Positions 25,909 to 34,696 of a stretch of 64,000 nt of DNA are shown here, one piece after another. The position numbers were made by a program, and so were the translations under genes. Location: assembly GCA_023433305.1 (NCBI GenBank), contig JAEZCZ010000026.1, positions 1 to 64,000 of the forward strand, in the 5' to 3' direction. The notes under the pieces were generated by a model. It searched no databases. It was not told where the DNA came from and saw nothing but the letters and a program-made list of their open reading frames with translations. This stretch comes from Pseudomonadota bacterium. GTDB taxonomy: Bacteria > Pseudomonadota > Alphaproteobacteria > Sphingomonadales > Sphingomonadaceae. Position 1 is the stretch's first letter. Each line of letters starts with the position of its first letter.

Positions 25909-27258
25909 TCAGGCGTCGCGCGTGGCCAGCCATTCCTCGAGCCACTTGATCGAATAATCTCCGTTGAGCACGTCGGGCTCGCGCAGCAGTCGCTGGTGTA
26001 GCGGGATGGAAGTCTTCACGCCTTCCACCACCATTTCTTCCAACGCACGGCGCAGCCGCATGATGCAACCCTCGCGGGTGCGGCCATAGACGATCAGCTT
26101 GGCTATCATCGAATCGTAGTACGGCGGGATGCGGTAGCCGGCGTAAAGGCCCGAATCGACGCGCACGTGCATGCCGCCGGCCGCGTGGTAGGCGGTGACC
26201 AGCCCCGGACTCGGCGCGAAAGTGAACGGGTCCTCGGCATTGATCCTGCACTCGATCGCATGGCCTTTGAACTCGATGTCCTCCTGGGTCACCGAGAGCG
26301 GCCGGCCTTCGGCGACGCGGATCTGTTCGCGCACCAGATCGACGCCTGTGATGGCTTCTGTCACCGGATGCTCGACCTGCAGGCGAGTGTTCATCTCGAT
26401 GAAGTAGAACTCGCCGTCTTCCCACAGGAACTCGATCGTTCCCGCGCCGCGGTAGCCCATGTCGGCCATCGCCTTGGCGACGATTCCGCCCATCCGCGCG
26501 CGCTCGTCGGCGGTGATGATCGGGGAGGGCGCTTCTTCGAGTACCTTCTGGTGGCGCCGTTGCAGCGAGCAGTCACGCTCGCCGAGGTGGATGGCGTTGC
26601 CGTTGCCGTCGCCGAATACTTGGAACTCGATGTGCCGCGGGTTGCCGAGATACTTCTCGAGATAGACGGTGTCGTCGCCGAACGCCGCCTTGGCCTCGTT
26701 GCCCGCCTGCTTCATCAGCGTATCGAGCTCGTCGGGCGCGTTGCACACCTTCATCCCGCGCCCACCACCGCCCGAGGCCGCCTTGATGATTACGGGATAG
26801 CCGATTTCCTCGGCGATCTTCGCCGCGACGGCGGGGTCGGAAACCGCCCCGTCCGAACCGGGCACCAGCGGAAGCCCGAGCGCGCCGGCAGTCCGTTTGG
26901 CCTCGACCTTGTCGCCCATCGTGCGAATATGCTCGGGCTTCGGTCCGATCCAGACGATCCCGTGCGCCTCAACGATCTCGGCGAACTGGGCATTCTCCGA
27001 CATGAAGCCGTATCCCGGGTGGATCGCGTCGGCGCCGGAAATCTCGGCCGCCGCAATGATGGCGGCAGTATTGAGGTAGCTCTCCGAGGCCGGGGGCGGG
27101 CCGATGCAGATCGCATGGTCGGCCAACCGTACGTGCATCGCGTCCGCGTCGGCAGTCGAATGCACTGCGACCGTCTCGATGCCCATCTCGTGCGCGGCGC
27201 GGTGGATGCGCAGCGCGATCTCGCCTCGGTTGGCGATCAGCAGGCGGGTGATCGGCAT
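25909..27258 (-). CDS. accC: Acetyl-CoA carboxylase biotin carboxylase subunit
   Basis: It carboxylates biotin on AccB using ATP and bicarbonate, the first half of malonyl-CoA synthesis. From the ATG at 27258 the protein has 449 residues and starts MPITRLLIANRGEIALRI as family members do; an in-frame TTG at 27270 would overlap accB. The biotin-carboxylase N domain is about 1-112. The ATP-grasp domain has the glycine loop ASGGGGRGMKV near 160-170 and EMNTRLQVEHPVTE near 285-298, and the C domain follows. It lies four bases after accB in an aroQ-accB-accC cluster. Confidence 0.96.
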   Translation of the reverse strand: MPITRLLIANRGEIALRIHRAAHEMGIETVAVHSTADADAMHVRLADHAICIGPPPASESYLNTAAIIAAAEISGADAIHPGYGFMSENAQFAEIVEAHGIVWIGPKPEHIRTMGDKVEAKRTAGALGLPLVPGSDGAVSDPAVAAKIAEEIGYPVIIKAASGGGGRGMKVCNAPDELDTLMKQAGNEAKAAFGDDTVYLEKYLGNPRHIEFQVFGDGNGNAIHLGERDCSLQRRHQKVLEEAPSPIITADERARMGGIVAKAMADMGYRGAGTIEFLWEDGEFYFIEMNTRLQVEHPVTEAITGVDLVREQIRVAEGRPLSVTQEDIEFKGHAIECRINAEDPFTFAPSPGLVTAYHAAGGMHVRVDSGLYAGYRIPPYYDSMIAKLIVYGRTREGCIMRLRRALEEMVVEGVKTSIPLHQRLLREPDVLNGDYSIKWLEEWLATRDA

Positions 27259-27262
27259 GGCG

Positions 27263-27757
27263 TCAGCCAATGACGACCAGCGGTTGGTCGTATTCGACCG
27301 GCTGGGCGTTCTCGATCAGGATCTGCTGGACGGTGCCGTCCTTGGTGGCGGCGATCGGGTTCATCACCTTCATCGCCTCGACGATCAACAGCGTGTCGCC
27401 GGCCTTCACCTGGCTGCCGACCTTGATGAACGGATCGGCCCCGGGCTCGGCGGAGAGATAGGCGGTCCCGACCATCGGTGAGCGCACCGCGTTGGTCATG
27501 TCGGGGGCAGCGGCTTCGGCAACTGCCGGCGCCCGCGCCGGCGCGGCTGCAGCGGGAGCGGCTTGCGGGGCCACCGAGATCGCGGGCGCGGCATGCGTGG
27601 CCACGGTCGAACCGCGCGAAACTTTGATCTTGCGATCGCCGTCCTCGACTTCGATTTCGGTCAGTCCCGTTTCGGACAGCAGCTCGGCCAATTCGCGGAC
27701 CATCTTGGTGTCCACGTTCATGCTGGCCCTGCGCCCGTGTTTGTCATTTTCGGCCAT
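27263..27757 (-). CDS. accB: Acetyl-CoA carboxylase biotin carboxyl carrier protein
   Basis: The protein has 164 residues from an ATG preceded by AGAGGA. The N-terminal segment (LAELLSETGLTEIEVEDGD) is typical of AccB. A long Ala/Pro linker (about 52-86) follows, then the C-terminal biotinyl domain with Lys130 in EAMKVMN as the biotin site. It carries carboxybiotin from AccC to the carboxyltransferase. AccA and AccD are not in the window. Confidence 0.96.
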   Translation of the reverse strand: MAENDKHGRRASMNVDTKMVRELAELLSETGLTEIEVEDGDRKIKVSRGSTVATHAAPAISVAPQAAPAAAAPARAPAVAEAAAPDMTNAVRSPMVGTAYLSAEPGADPFIKVGSQVKAGDTLLIVEAMKVMNPIAATKDGTVQQILIENAQPVEYDQPLVVIG

Positions 27758-27842
27758 GCATTCCTCTTGGCTGGTCGAACAGGGCCGCCGCTATGCTTTC
27801 GGACTCGCGGCATGGCAAGCGGCGGTTGCGGCTGAAATTTGC

Positions 27843-28277
27843 TTACAGGCGCGCGGCCGCTTCCAACGCCAGCTCGTAGCCGAACGCCCCGAACCCCGCG
27901 ATGGTGCCCTTCGCCGCCATCGCGACGAAACTTTTGTGCCGATAGGCTTCGCGCGCGTGCGGGTTGGAGATGTGCACCTCGATGACCGGCGTGCGGATGG
28001 AGCGGATCGCGTCGTAGATCGCCAGGCTTGTGTGCGTCAGCGCGCCCGCGTTGAGCAGAACGGCCTTCGCACCCTCGGCCTGCGCCTCGTGCAGCCAGTC
28101 GCAGAGGTGCCCCTCATGATTCGATTGCCGGACATCGACCTCGAGCCCCAGCTCGCGCGCCTTGTCCTCGAGGCGCGAAGCGATGTCGTCGAGCGTGTCC
28201 GACCCGTAGATCTCCGGCTCGCGCAAGCCGAGCAGGTTCAGGTTGGGCCCGTTGATGACATAGACTTTGTTGGACAT
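27843..28277 (-). CDS. aroQ: 3-dehydroquinate dehydratase, type II
   Basis: The protein has 144 residues from the ATG at 28277, with GGGGG five bases upstream; a GTG six bases earlier is less likely. It dehydrates 3-dehydroquinate to 3-dehydroshikimate in the shikimate pathway. The start YVINGPNLNLLGLREPEIYG contains catalytic Tyr24. NHEGHLCDWLHEA, LNAGALTHTSLAIYDAI and VEVHISNPHAREAYRHKS-type sequence (VIEVHISN PHAREAYRHK) supply the remaining active-site residues including the catalytic His. It heads the aroQ-accB-accC cluster, a common alphaproteobacterial order. Confidence 0.96.
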   Translation of the reverse strand: MSNKVYVINGPNLNLLGLREPEIYGSDTLDDIASRLEDKARELGLEVDVRQSNHEGHLCDWLHEAQAEGAKAVLLNAGALTHTSLAIYDAIRSIRTPVIEVHISNPHAREAYRHKSFVAMAAKGTIAGFGAFGYELALEAAARL

Positions 28278-28445
28278 CGGCACCCCCTAGGCTGCCGCAG
28301 CGCATAGCGCCATGGGCGGGTGAGGGCAAAGCTTGCTGAAACTGGCCGCACCCGAAGGTCCCGCTGGAAACAAATTGGCCTTCGGCAATTCCACTCGATG
28401 TCTGAGCCACGCCAAGGGCTGGCCGCACGCGATAGAGGAGCAAAC

Positions 28446-28742
28446 GTGCGCCTGATCATCCCGCTTGCAGTGCTCGTGCTGGGCGCCTGCGACATCGACA
28501 ACGATCCCGCCAACGAGAAGGTCACCGTCAGCTACGACCGAGAGCGGATCAAGCAATCGGCCGCCGACGCCAAGCGCGCGGCCGAGGATGTCGCGGAAGG
28601 TGTGGCGAACGTCTCGGCCAAGACCGGCCAGGCGATCAAGGACGAAGTCGGCGACGTCGACGTGGACCTGCGCGTCACGCGTGACCGCGGCGCCAGCACC
28701 GATGGCGCCAGCACCGACGCTGCCGGAGACTCCGCCCGTTAG
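28446..28742 (+). CDS. Small lipoprotein of unknown function
   Basis: The likely start is the GTG at 28446, preceded by GAGGAG, giving 98 residues. The N-terminus RLIIPLAVLVLGAC is a lipoprotein signal with Cys15. The mature protein is acidic and helical, with heptad-like Ala-rich sequence (QSAADAKRAAEDVAEGVANV, TGQAIKDEVGDVDVD), then a short Ser/Thr/Asp-rich tail. Its stop overlaps the stop of the convergent holin gene. Function unknown. Confidence 0.75.
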   Translation: MRLIIPLAVLVLGACDIDNDPANEKVTVSYDRERIKQSAADAKRAAEDVAEGVANVSAKTGQAIKDEVGDVDVDLRVTRDRGASTDGASTDAAGDSAR

Positions 28743-29149
28743 CGCTCCACACCTCTGATCTTCCCCCACTGCCGCGCCGCGGTGTAGCCAAGGTAGCCGG
28801 TCCCGAAGAGCGCGTAGAGCGGCTCGGGCAAGCCGCTGAGGTAGGCGTTCATTCCCGCCGCTATGTCGCGGGCGGCTTCGGGTCGGAACGCGGCGATGAG
28901 GCCCATCGGCAGCGCCCACAGCAGCAGCGCGTACATCACGTAAAGGAAGCTCGGCCGCGCGCGGCTGGTCCAGGGGTCGGCGGAGCCGGCCTCGGCCACG
29001 ATCGCGGAAAGCCGCGCATGCACGCCCGCAAGCTCCTGCGAGCCTTCGAGCTTGAGCAGCTCGAGCTTGGCGCGCTCGCGCGCGGTCTTGTCGGGGATGA
29101 TCTTGTCGAGGATCGAAGCGACGGGGCCGATGATGGCATCAAGAGGCAT
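28739..29149 (-). CDS. GTA-type holin, three-transmembrane family
   Basis: The protein has 136 residues. The layout matches the 3TM holin family linked to gene-transfer-agent release: an N-terminal amphipathic segment (IIGPVASILDKIIPD), a charged helix (ARERAKLELLKLEG), TM segments around 68-86 (FLYVMYALLLWALPMGLIAA) and 108-122 (LYALFGTGYLGYTAAR), and a basic end. No capsid, terminase, portal, tail or endolysin genes lie within the window, so it is isolated here. Its 3' end overlaps the convergent lipoprotein gene by four bases. Confidence 0.8.
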   Translation of the reverse strand: MPLDAIIGPVASILDKIIPDKTARERAKLELLKLEGSQELAGVHARLSAIVAEAGSADPWTSRARPSFLYVMYALLLWALPMGLIAAFRPEAARDIAAGMNAYLSGLPEPLYALFGTGYLGYTAARQWGKIRGVER

Positions 29150-29224
29150 GGCGCACTCCTTTGGTTAGCGAGTCGCTAGCGCATATAACCAAATAGGCAC
29201 AAATAGGAAAGCAAAAAGCGCCGA

Positions 29225-30106
29225 TCAGGCGCTCCGCTTGGTGGGCGGTCGCCCTGTCTTCAGCGCGATTAGCACGCCCGAGCCAGCGATCAACGCCATG
29301 CCGACCAGGCTCACCGCGTCCGGAACGTGCCCGAACGCCACCCAGCCGAGCAGCCCCGCCCAGAGCAGTTGCACGTAGTTGAGCGGCGCGAGCAGCGAGG
29401 CCGGCGCGTAGCGGAAGGCCGCGGTGAACAGGTAGTGTCCGACGCCGCCGAACACCCCGAGGCTGGCAAACAGGCCGAGCTCGAGCAGGGTCGGGGCGCG
29501 ATCCTCGATGAACCACGGCACCGCGACCCCGTAGAGAATCGATCCGGCCAGCGCGGTGTAGAACAGCAGCGCGAAAGTGCTCTCGCTCGCCGACAGCACC
29601 CGCGACAGGAACTGGTAGCCCAGGTTCATCGCCACCGCGCCGAGCACGAACATCACCCCCGTCGCCACCAGCCCGCTGCCCGGCCGTGCGATCAGCAGCA
29701 CGCCGGCAAAGCCCGCCAGCGTCGCGATCCAGCCGACCGGCCCGACGCGCTCGTTCAGGAACGGCCCCGCGACGATGGTGAGCAGGATCGGCGAGAGGAA
29801 CAGGATCGCGGTCGTCTCGGCGACGGGCATGCGCTGCAACGCAAAACCGATCAGCAGCGACGCAAGCGCGAGGCACAGTGCCCTGACCCAGACCAGTCCG
29901 GTCCGCTGGGTGCGGATCATCTGCCTCCCGTGTCGCGGGACGAGAAAGCCCATCATCAGCAGAAGGTTGCCGAGATACCGCGCCGCGACGATCAGCGGGA
30001 CCGGATGCGTCTGCGAGAGGTGCTTGGTGACCGTGTCCATGCAGGCGAACAGCGCCACCGCCATGACGCAGAGCACGGCGCCTCGAATGGGGTGGTTCTG
30101 GTGCAT
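29225..30106 (-). CDS. EamA/DMT-family transporter
   Basis: An inner-membrane protein with about ten hydrophobic segments, two EamA repeats of five helices each. The first repeat is about residues 8-140 and the second about 145-285. From the ATG at 30106, preceded by AGAGG, it has 293 residues; an in-frame ATG at 30130 has no such site. Typical features are ARYLGNLLLMMGFL, PVAETTAILFLSPILL and GYQFLSRVLSASESTFALLF. Members export metabolites such as amino acids; the substrate is unknown. Confidence 0.9.
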   Translation of the reverse strand: MHQNHPIRGAVLCVMAVALFACMDTVTKHLSQTHPVPLIVAARYLGNLLLMMGFLVPRHGRQMIRTQRTGLVWVRALCLALASLLIGFALQRMPVAETTAILFLSPILLTIVAGPFLNERVGPVGWIATLAGFAGVLLIARPGSGLVATGVMFVLGAVAMNLGYQFLSRVLSASESTFALLFYTALAGSILYGVAVPWFIEDRAPTLLELGLFASLGVFGGVGHYLFTAAFRYAPASLLAPLNYVQLLWAGLLGWVAFGHVPDAVSLVGMALIAGSGVLIALKTGRPPTKRSA

Positions 30107-30179
30107 CGGACCTCTTTGCTGGCCCGCCATGAAATAATGGGGCGGCGCATTTGCTCCGCCGCGTCAGATCGAAAACCAC

Positions 30180-30256
30180 TGGTCGGGACGACTGGATTCG
30201 AACCAGCGACCCCCACACCCCCAGTGTGATGCGCTACCAGGCTGCGCTACGTCCCG
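30180..30256 (-). tRNA. tRNA-Pro (anticodon GGG)
   Basis: The 77-base minus-strand cloverleaf starts CGGGACGTAGCGCAGCC, has anticodon arm CACACTGGGGGTGTG with GGG, T-arm TGGTTCGAATCCA and encoded CCA. CGGGACG pairs with CGTCCCG. Confidence 0.96.
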
Positions 30257-30463
30257 ATCCAGTGGAGGCCGCGCCTATAGGCAAGGGTCCGGGGCATGGC
30301 AAGCGATTGGCGAGGCCTTTGGCAGGACGCCGCCGGCAGGGCCTCCGATTGCGCGTCCTGGGCTTTGCTGCTAGCGGGGCCGCCTCATTGGGGAGGCGCC
30401 GTTGCAATGCGGCTGGTCCCTTCCAATATCTCCGCCTTCTCGGCGACATGACGGGCGAAAAGC

Positions 30464-30784
30464 ATGCTAGATTTCCTTGCCGCGGGTTCCGCAGCGGCAG
30501 AGCCGCCATTCTGGATCTCCATGTTGCCGATCGTCGGCATGGTGGCGATCTTCTGGTTCCTCATCATCCGCCCGCAGATGAAGCGGCAGAAGGAGCACCA
30601 GGCCAAGATCGCCGCGGTCAAGAAGGGCGACCAGGTCGTCACCGCCGGCGGGCTGCTCGGCAAGGTGCTCAAGGTGGACGAGCAGTATGCCGAAATCGAG
30701 ATCGCCCAGGGCGTGAAGGTCAAGGCCGTCAAGGCCACGCTCGGCGACATCGTTCCGCCGGGTGGCAAGCCGGCCAACGATTGA
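30464..30784 (+). CDS. yajC: Preprotein translocase subunit YajC
   Basis: The protein has 106 residues with one transmembrane segment (about 18-36, WISMLPIVGMVAIFWFLIIR) followed by the family motif RPQMKRQKEHQ and a beta-rich C-terminus (GDQVVTAGGLLGKVLKV, DIVPPG). It associates with SecDF-SecYEG in the inner membrane. secD begins 24 bases downstream, so yajC-secD-secF form one operon. Confidence 0.96.
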   Translation: MLDFLAAGSAAAEPPFWISMLPIVGMVAIFWFLIIRPQMKRQKEHQAKIAAVKKGDQVVTAGGLLGKVLKVDEQYAEIEIAQGVKVKAVKATLGDIVPPGGKPAND

Positions 30785-30807
30785 GCGCGCGGGGGGCTCG
30801 CTGAAAG

Positions 30808-32418
30808 ATGCTTGAATTTCCCCTGTGGAAACGCGTTTACCTCTGGGCGGTAACGCTGTTCTTCGCGCTCGCCGCGGTTCCCTCGCTGGTCGTGCTGACC
30901 GGCGCGAGCTGGCCTTCGGTCCTGCCGCGCCCGATGGTCAACCTCGGGCTCGATCTCGCCGGCGGTAGCCATATCCTGCTCGAGGCCGAGTCGGACCAGG
31001 TGGCCCGCCAGCGGCTCGAAACGATGGAGGAAGCGGTCCGCAACGCCTTGCGCGATGCCGAGCCGCGCATCCGCATCGGCGAGATATCGACGTCGGGCAA
31101 TCGGCTCTCGTTCCTGCTCGAGGACCCGGGCCAGGTCGACGCGGCGCGCGACGTGCTCGCGCCGCTCACTACCGGCGCGGGCCTGACGGGGCAGCGTGAC
31201 TGGACCATCCAGGTCGTCGACGGCAGCCGCTTCGTCATCGCGCAGACCGAGGCCGGGCTCGAGCTCGCGGTCAACAACGCGATGGAAAGCGCCACCGAAG
31301 TCGTGCGCAAGCGTATCGACGCGCTCGGCACGCGCGAGCCGACCATCATCCGCCAGGGTCCGCAGCGTATCGTCGTCCAGGTCCCCGGGCTGCAGGATCC
31401 GCAGGAGCTCAAGGACCTGCTCGGCCAGACCGCCGAGCTCGAATTCAAGCTCGTCGACCAGACCGCGCTGCAATCGGACATCGCGCAGGGCATCGCGCCG
31501 CCGGGAAGCGAGATCGTGCCCTTCGCTGCGGGCACCGACGGCGAGGGCACCTCGCTCGCGGTCCGGCGCCTCGGCGGCATCCGCGGCAACTCGCTGACCA
31601 ACGCGCAGCAGAGCTTCGATCCACAGACCAACGAACCGGTCGTCAGCATCACCTTCGACGCGCAAGGGGGGGCGCGCTTCGCCCGTCTCACCAGCGAGAA
31701 CGTCAACAAGCCCTTCGCGATCATCCTCGACGGCGAAGTCCTCTCGGCCCCGAACATCAACGAGCCGATCTACGGCGGCACGGCCCAGATTTCCGGCGGC
31801 TTTACCGTCGAAACCGCCAACCGCCTGGCCATTTCGCTCCGTTCCGGCGCGCTGCCGGTCGATCTGACCGTGATCGAGGAGCGCACCGTCGGCCCCGATC
31901 TCGGCGCGGACTCGATCGAGAAGGGCGCGATCGCCCTCATGGTCGGCCTCGTCGCGCTGATGGTCTTCATGATCGTCACCTACGGGCGCTTCGGTATCTA
32001 CACCTGCTTCGCGCTGATCTGGAACATCCTGATGATCCTCGGCGTCATGGCGATGTTCGGACCGATGGCGGCGCTCACCTTGCCCGGTATCGCGGGCCTC
32101 GTCCTCACCGTCGGCGCCGCGGTCGATGCCAACGTGCTGATCAACGAGCGTATCCGCGAAGAGCGCGCCAAGGGGCGGCGCGTCGTCCAGGCGGTCGAGC
32201 TAGGCTACAAGGAAGCGAGCCGCGCCATCTTCGACGCCAACATCACCAACACGATCGCGGCGGTGATCATGTTCCTGTTCGGCACCGGTCCGGTGAAGGG
32301 CTTCGCGGTCGTGCTGATGATCGGCATCGTCACCTCGGTGTTCACCGCCGTCACGCTCACCCGCATGTGGGTCGCCGGCTGGCTGCGTCGCAAGCGGCCA
32401 TCGGACATCGTGTTGTAG
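30808..32418 (+). CDS. secD: Protein translocase subunit SecD
   Basis: The 536-residue inner-membrane protein uses the proton motive force to complete protein export. It has an N-terminal TM segment (about 8-28), the conserved NLGLDLAGGSHILLE near 46-60, a large periplasmic P1 domain to about 360, and the C-terminal TM bundle with AIALMVGLVALMVFMIVTYG, TLPGIAGLVLTVGAAVDANV and RIREERAKG. The motif GVLTVGAAVDANVLI, with Asp in the fourth helix region, is characteristic of SecD. It is ten bases from secF. Confidence 0.97.
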   Translation: MLEFPLWKRVYLWAVTLFFALAAVPSLVVLTGASWPSVLPRPMVNLGLDLAGGSHILLEAESDQVARQRLETMEEAVRNALRDAEPRIRIGEISTSGNRLSFLLEDPGQVDAARDVLAPLTTGAGLTGQRDWTIQVVDGSRFVIAQTEAGLELAVNNAMESATEVVRKRIDALGTREPTIIRQGPQRIVVQVPGLQDPQELKDLLGQTAELEFKLVDQTALQSDIAQGIAPPGSEIVPFAAGTDGEGTSLAVRRLGGIRGNSLTNAQQSFDPQTNEPVVSITFDAQGGARFARLTSENVNKPFAIILDGEVLSAPNINEPIYGGTAQISGGFTVETANRLAISLRSGALPVDLTVIEERTVGPDLGADSIEKGAIALMVGLVALMVFMIVTYGRFGIYTCFALIWNILMILGVMAMFGPMAALTLPGIAGLVLTVGAAVDANVLINERIREERAKGRRVVQAVELGYKEASRAIFDANITNTIAAVIMFLFGTGPVKGFAVVLMIGIVTSVFTAVTLTRMWVAGWLRRKRPSDIVL

Positions 32419-32428
32419 GGACAAGCCC

Positions 32429-33406
32429 ATGAAACTGCTCAAGCTCATACCCGACAACACGAACATCAAGTTCCTGCGCTGGCGGGTGCCGTTCTACACG
32501 GTCAGCCTCTTGTTGATGGCGGCGTCGATCGCGTTGGTCGCGACCAAGGGGCTCAACTTCGGCGTCGATTTCGTCGGCGGCCAGATGATCCGCATGACTT
32601 TCGTCGAAAGCAGCGAGGCCCCGGTGGCCGAGCTGCGCGAGGAGATCGGCGATCTCGGCTACGGCGACCCGAGCATCCAGCAATTCGGCCAGCCCAACGA
32701 GATCTCGATCCGCATGGGCCTGCCCGACGGGTACGAGGACAACCCGGAGCTCGCCGCCGAGATGGGCAACCGGATCGTCTCGACGGTCCAGGCGGAATAC
32801 CCCGACGCGCGCCTCGACGGCAACGACACCGTCTCCGGCAAGGTCTCGGAAGAGCTCGCCTGGGACGGCGCACTGGCGCTCGCGCTCGCGATGGTCGGCA
32901 TCTCGATCTACATCTGGGTCCGCTTCGAATGGCAATTCGGGGTCGGCGCGCTGTTCGCGCTGGTGCACGACGTGACGCTCACGCTCGGACTCTTCGCGCT
33001 GACGCAGCTCGAGTTCGACCTCAACATCGTCGCCTCGCTGCTGACGCTGATCGGCTACTCGCTCAACGACAACATCGTCATCTACGACCGCGTGCGCGAG
33101 AACTTGCGCAAGTACCGCAAGATGCCGATGCCCGAGCTGCTCGATCTCTCGGTCAACGAGACGCTCTCGCGTACCGTGGTGACGACGACATCGCTGCTCA
33201 TCACCCTCGTCGCCCTGCTGCTGCTCGGCCCAGACGTCATCTTCGGCTTCACCGCCGCGATCACCATGGGCATCTTCGTCGGCACCTACAGCTCGATCTT
33301 CATGTCGACGCCGATCCTGATCTGGCTGGGCGTGACTGGCGACAGCTTCGTCCCCGAAGAAAGCCGCGCCGACGCCCAGGTCCGCAAGGCCCGCGGCGAA
33401 GTTTAG
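32429..33406 (+). CDS. secF: Protein translocase subunit SecF
   Basis: The protein has 325 residues with an N-terminal TM segment, the motif GLNFGVDFVGGQMIRMTF near 36-53, a periplasmic domain, and a C-terminal five-helix bundle containing VGISIYIWVRFEWQFG, LIGYSLNDNIVIYDRVREN and SLTERSSS-equivalent LSVNETLSRTVVTT. It partners SecD and YajC. An inverted repeat starts 13 bases after its stop. Confidence 0.97.
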   Translation: MKLLKLIPDNTNIKFLRWRVPFYTVSLLLMAASIALVATKGLNFGVDFVGGQMIRMTFVESSEAPVAELREEIGDLGYGDPSIQQFGQPNEISIRMGLPDGYEDNPELAAEMGNRIVSTVQAEYPDARLDGNDTVSGKVSEELAWDGALALALAMVGISIYIWVRFEWQFGVGALFALVHDVTLTLGLFALTQLEFDLNIVASLLTLIGYSLNDNIVIYDRVRENLRKYRKMPMPELLDLSVNETLSRTVVTTTSLLITLVALLLLGPDVIFGFTAAITMGIFVGTYSSIFMSTPILIWLGVTGDSFVPEESRADAQVRKARGEV

Positions 33407-33419
33407 ATTTCCTAGACGG

Positions 33420-33509
33420 GCGCTCACGGAGGCACAGAAGCACAGAGACCCCTCGCGGCGAAGCCGCTGCACATCTCTCTTCTCCGTGCCTCTGTGCCTC
33501 TGTGAGCGC
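33420..33509. repeat. Inverted repeat built of GAGGCACAGA units
   Basis: GCGCTCACGGAGGCACAGAA at the left end is complementary, with one mismatch in the first 17 bases, to CTCTGTGCCTCTGTGAGCGC at the right end. The arms extend inward (GCACAGAGA / TCTCCGTGC), with a loop of about 30 bases. The arm itself contains tandem GGCACAGA units. It lies exactly between the convergent secF and glycosyltransferase genes, so it may act as a bidirectional terminator or be a dispersed intergenic element. Confidence 0.75.
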
Positions 33510-33517
33510 AAATCGCG

Positions 33518-34696
33518 CTATCGCGCCTCAACGATGCCTTCGTAGTATGCTGCCAGCTCCGCCGCGTTCGCGTCCCAACTGAACCTCTCCACGCACGCGG
33601 CGACGGTCTCCCGAGCAGGTGGGTTCGCAAGCAACTCGCGCACCGCCGCGGCGATCGCATCGGCCTCGCGCGCCACGATCCGTCCGGCTTCCGGCCGAGT
33701 GACCAGCTCGCGCGCGCCGCCGGCCTCGGTGATCACCAGCGGGCACCCGCACGCCAGCGCCTCGACCCACGCGTTCGCCAGCCCTTCGCTCGCAGAGGGC
33801 AGCACCATCGCGTCCGCCGCCGACAGCACGACCGGGAGTCGCTCGTGGTCGAGCGAGCCGAGGAAATGAACCCGCCCGTCCATGCCGCTCTCCCGGGCCA
33901 GCGTCTCGAGCGTCGCGCGATCGGGTCCGGTCCCGACCAGCACGAGCCGCGCGTCGGGAACCCGGGCCAGTGCACGGACGACGAACTGCTGCCCCTTGCG
34001 CGGGATCAGCGCCCCGACGGTTGCCAGCAACGCGCCGTCGGTCGGCACGCCAAAGTCGCTCGCCAGCCGCGCGCGGCTCTCGGTCCTGTCGAGCGGCCGG
34101 AACAAGTCCCGCTCGAGGCCGGTGTAGTGGATCGTGATCTTTTCGTCCGGCAGGCCCAAGGCCGCCATGTCCCTTACCAGAGCTTCGCTCACCGCCAGCA
34201 GCCCCGTCGCCTGGTCTGACGCGCGCCGCATTTGCCGCAGCGCGTAGGCCTTGCCGCCCCAGAACTGGATGTCCGCGCCGCGCGCCTTGATCGAAAGCGG
34301 CAGGCCCAGCGCGTCCGCGATCCGCGCGGCCGCTGGGCCGTCGGGATAGAAGAACTGCGCATCCACCAGGTCGAAGGGTGCCAAGGCATGCAGCCGCCGC
34401 GCCAGGGGCAGTACCGCCCGCGCGATCATGCGCGGATTGATCGGGCCGCCGAAATTGGGGATCAGCGTGAACGTCGGCCGGTGCACCGTCACGCCGCCTT
34501 CCACGCCAGTCACGGCGGACTCGGCCAACGCCTTGTAGCGGCCCATCCGCACGGGCGGCACGCCGATCGGATTGATCACCGTCACGTCCCAGTCGCCGCG
34601 CGCCGCGAGCGCCTCGAGCTGCCGGGCCACGAACGTGCCGAAGCGCGGCTGGTGCGGATTCGGGTAGAGCGTGGCTATCGAAAGGACACGCTTCAC
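33518..34696 (-). CDS. GT4-type glycosyltransferase
   Basis: The protein has 392 residues from the GTG at 34696, whose bases overlap the stop of the upstream regulator (GTGA). It has the two-domain GT-B fold. The N-terminal half contains RFGTFVARQLEALAARGDWD and LVDAQFFYPDGPAAARIADA. The C-terminal half contains the nucleotide-sugar site with IPRKGQQFVVRALARVPDAR, GTGPDRATLETLARESG and the EX7E motif in SEGLANAWVEALACGCPLV. It probably builds a cell-surface polysaccharide or glycolipid; donor and acceptor are unknown. Confidence 0.9.
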   Translation of the reverse strand: MKRVLSIATLYPNPHQPRFGTFVARQLEALAARGDWDVTVINPIGVPPVRMGRYKALAESAVTGVEGGVTVHRPTFTLIPNFGGPINPRMIARAVLPLARRLHALAPFDLVDAQFFYPDGPAAARIADALGLPLSIKARGADIQFWGGKAYALRQMRRASDQATGLLAVSEALVRDMAALGLPDEKITIHYTGLERDLFRPLDRTESRARLASDFGVPTDGALLATVGALIPRKGQQFVVRALARVPDARLVLVGTGPDRATLETLARESGMDGRVHFLGSLDHERLPVVLSAADAMVLPSASEGLANAWVEALACGCPLVITEAGGARELVTRPEAGRIVAREADAIAAAVRELLANPPARETVAACVERFSWDANAAELAAYYEGIVEAR

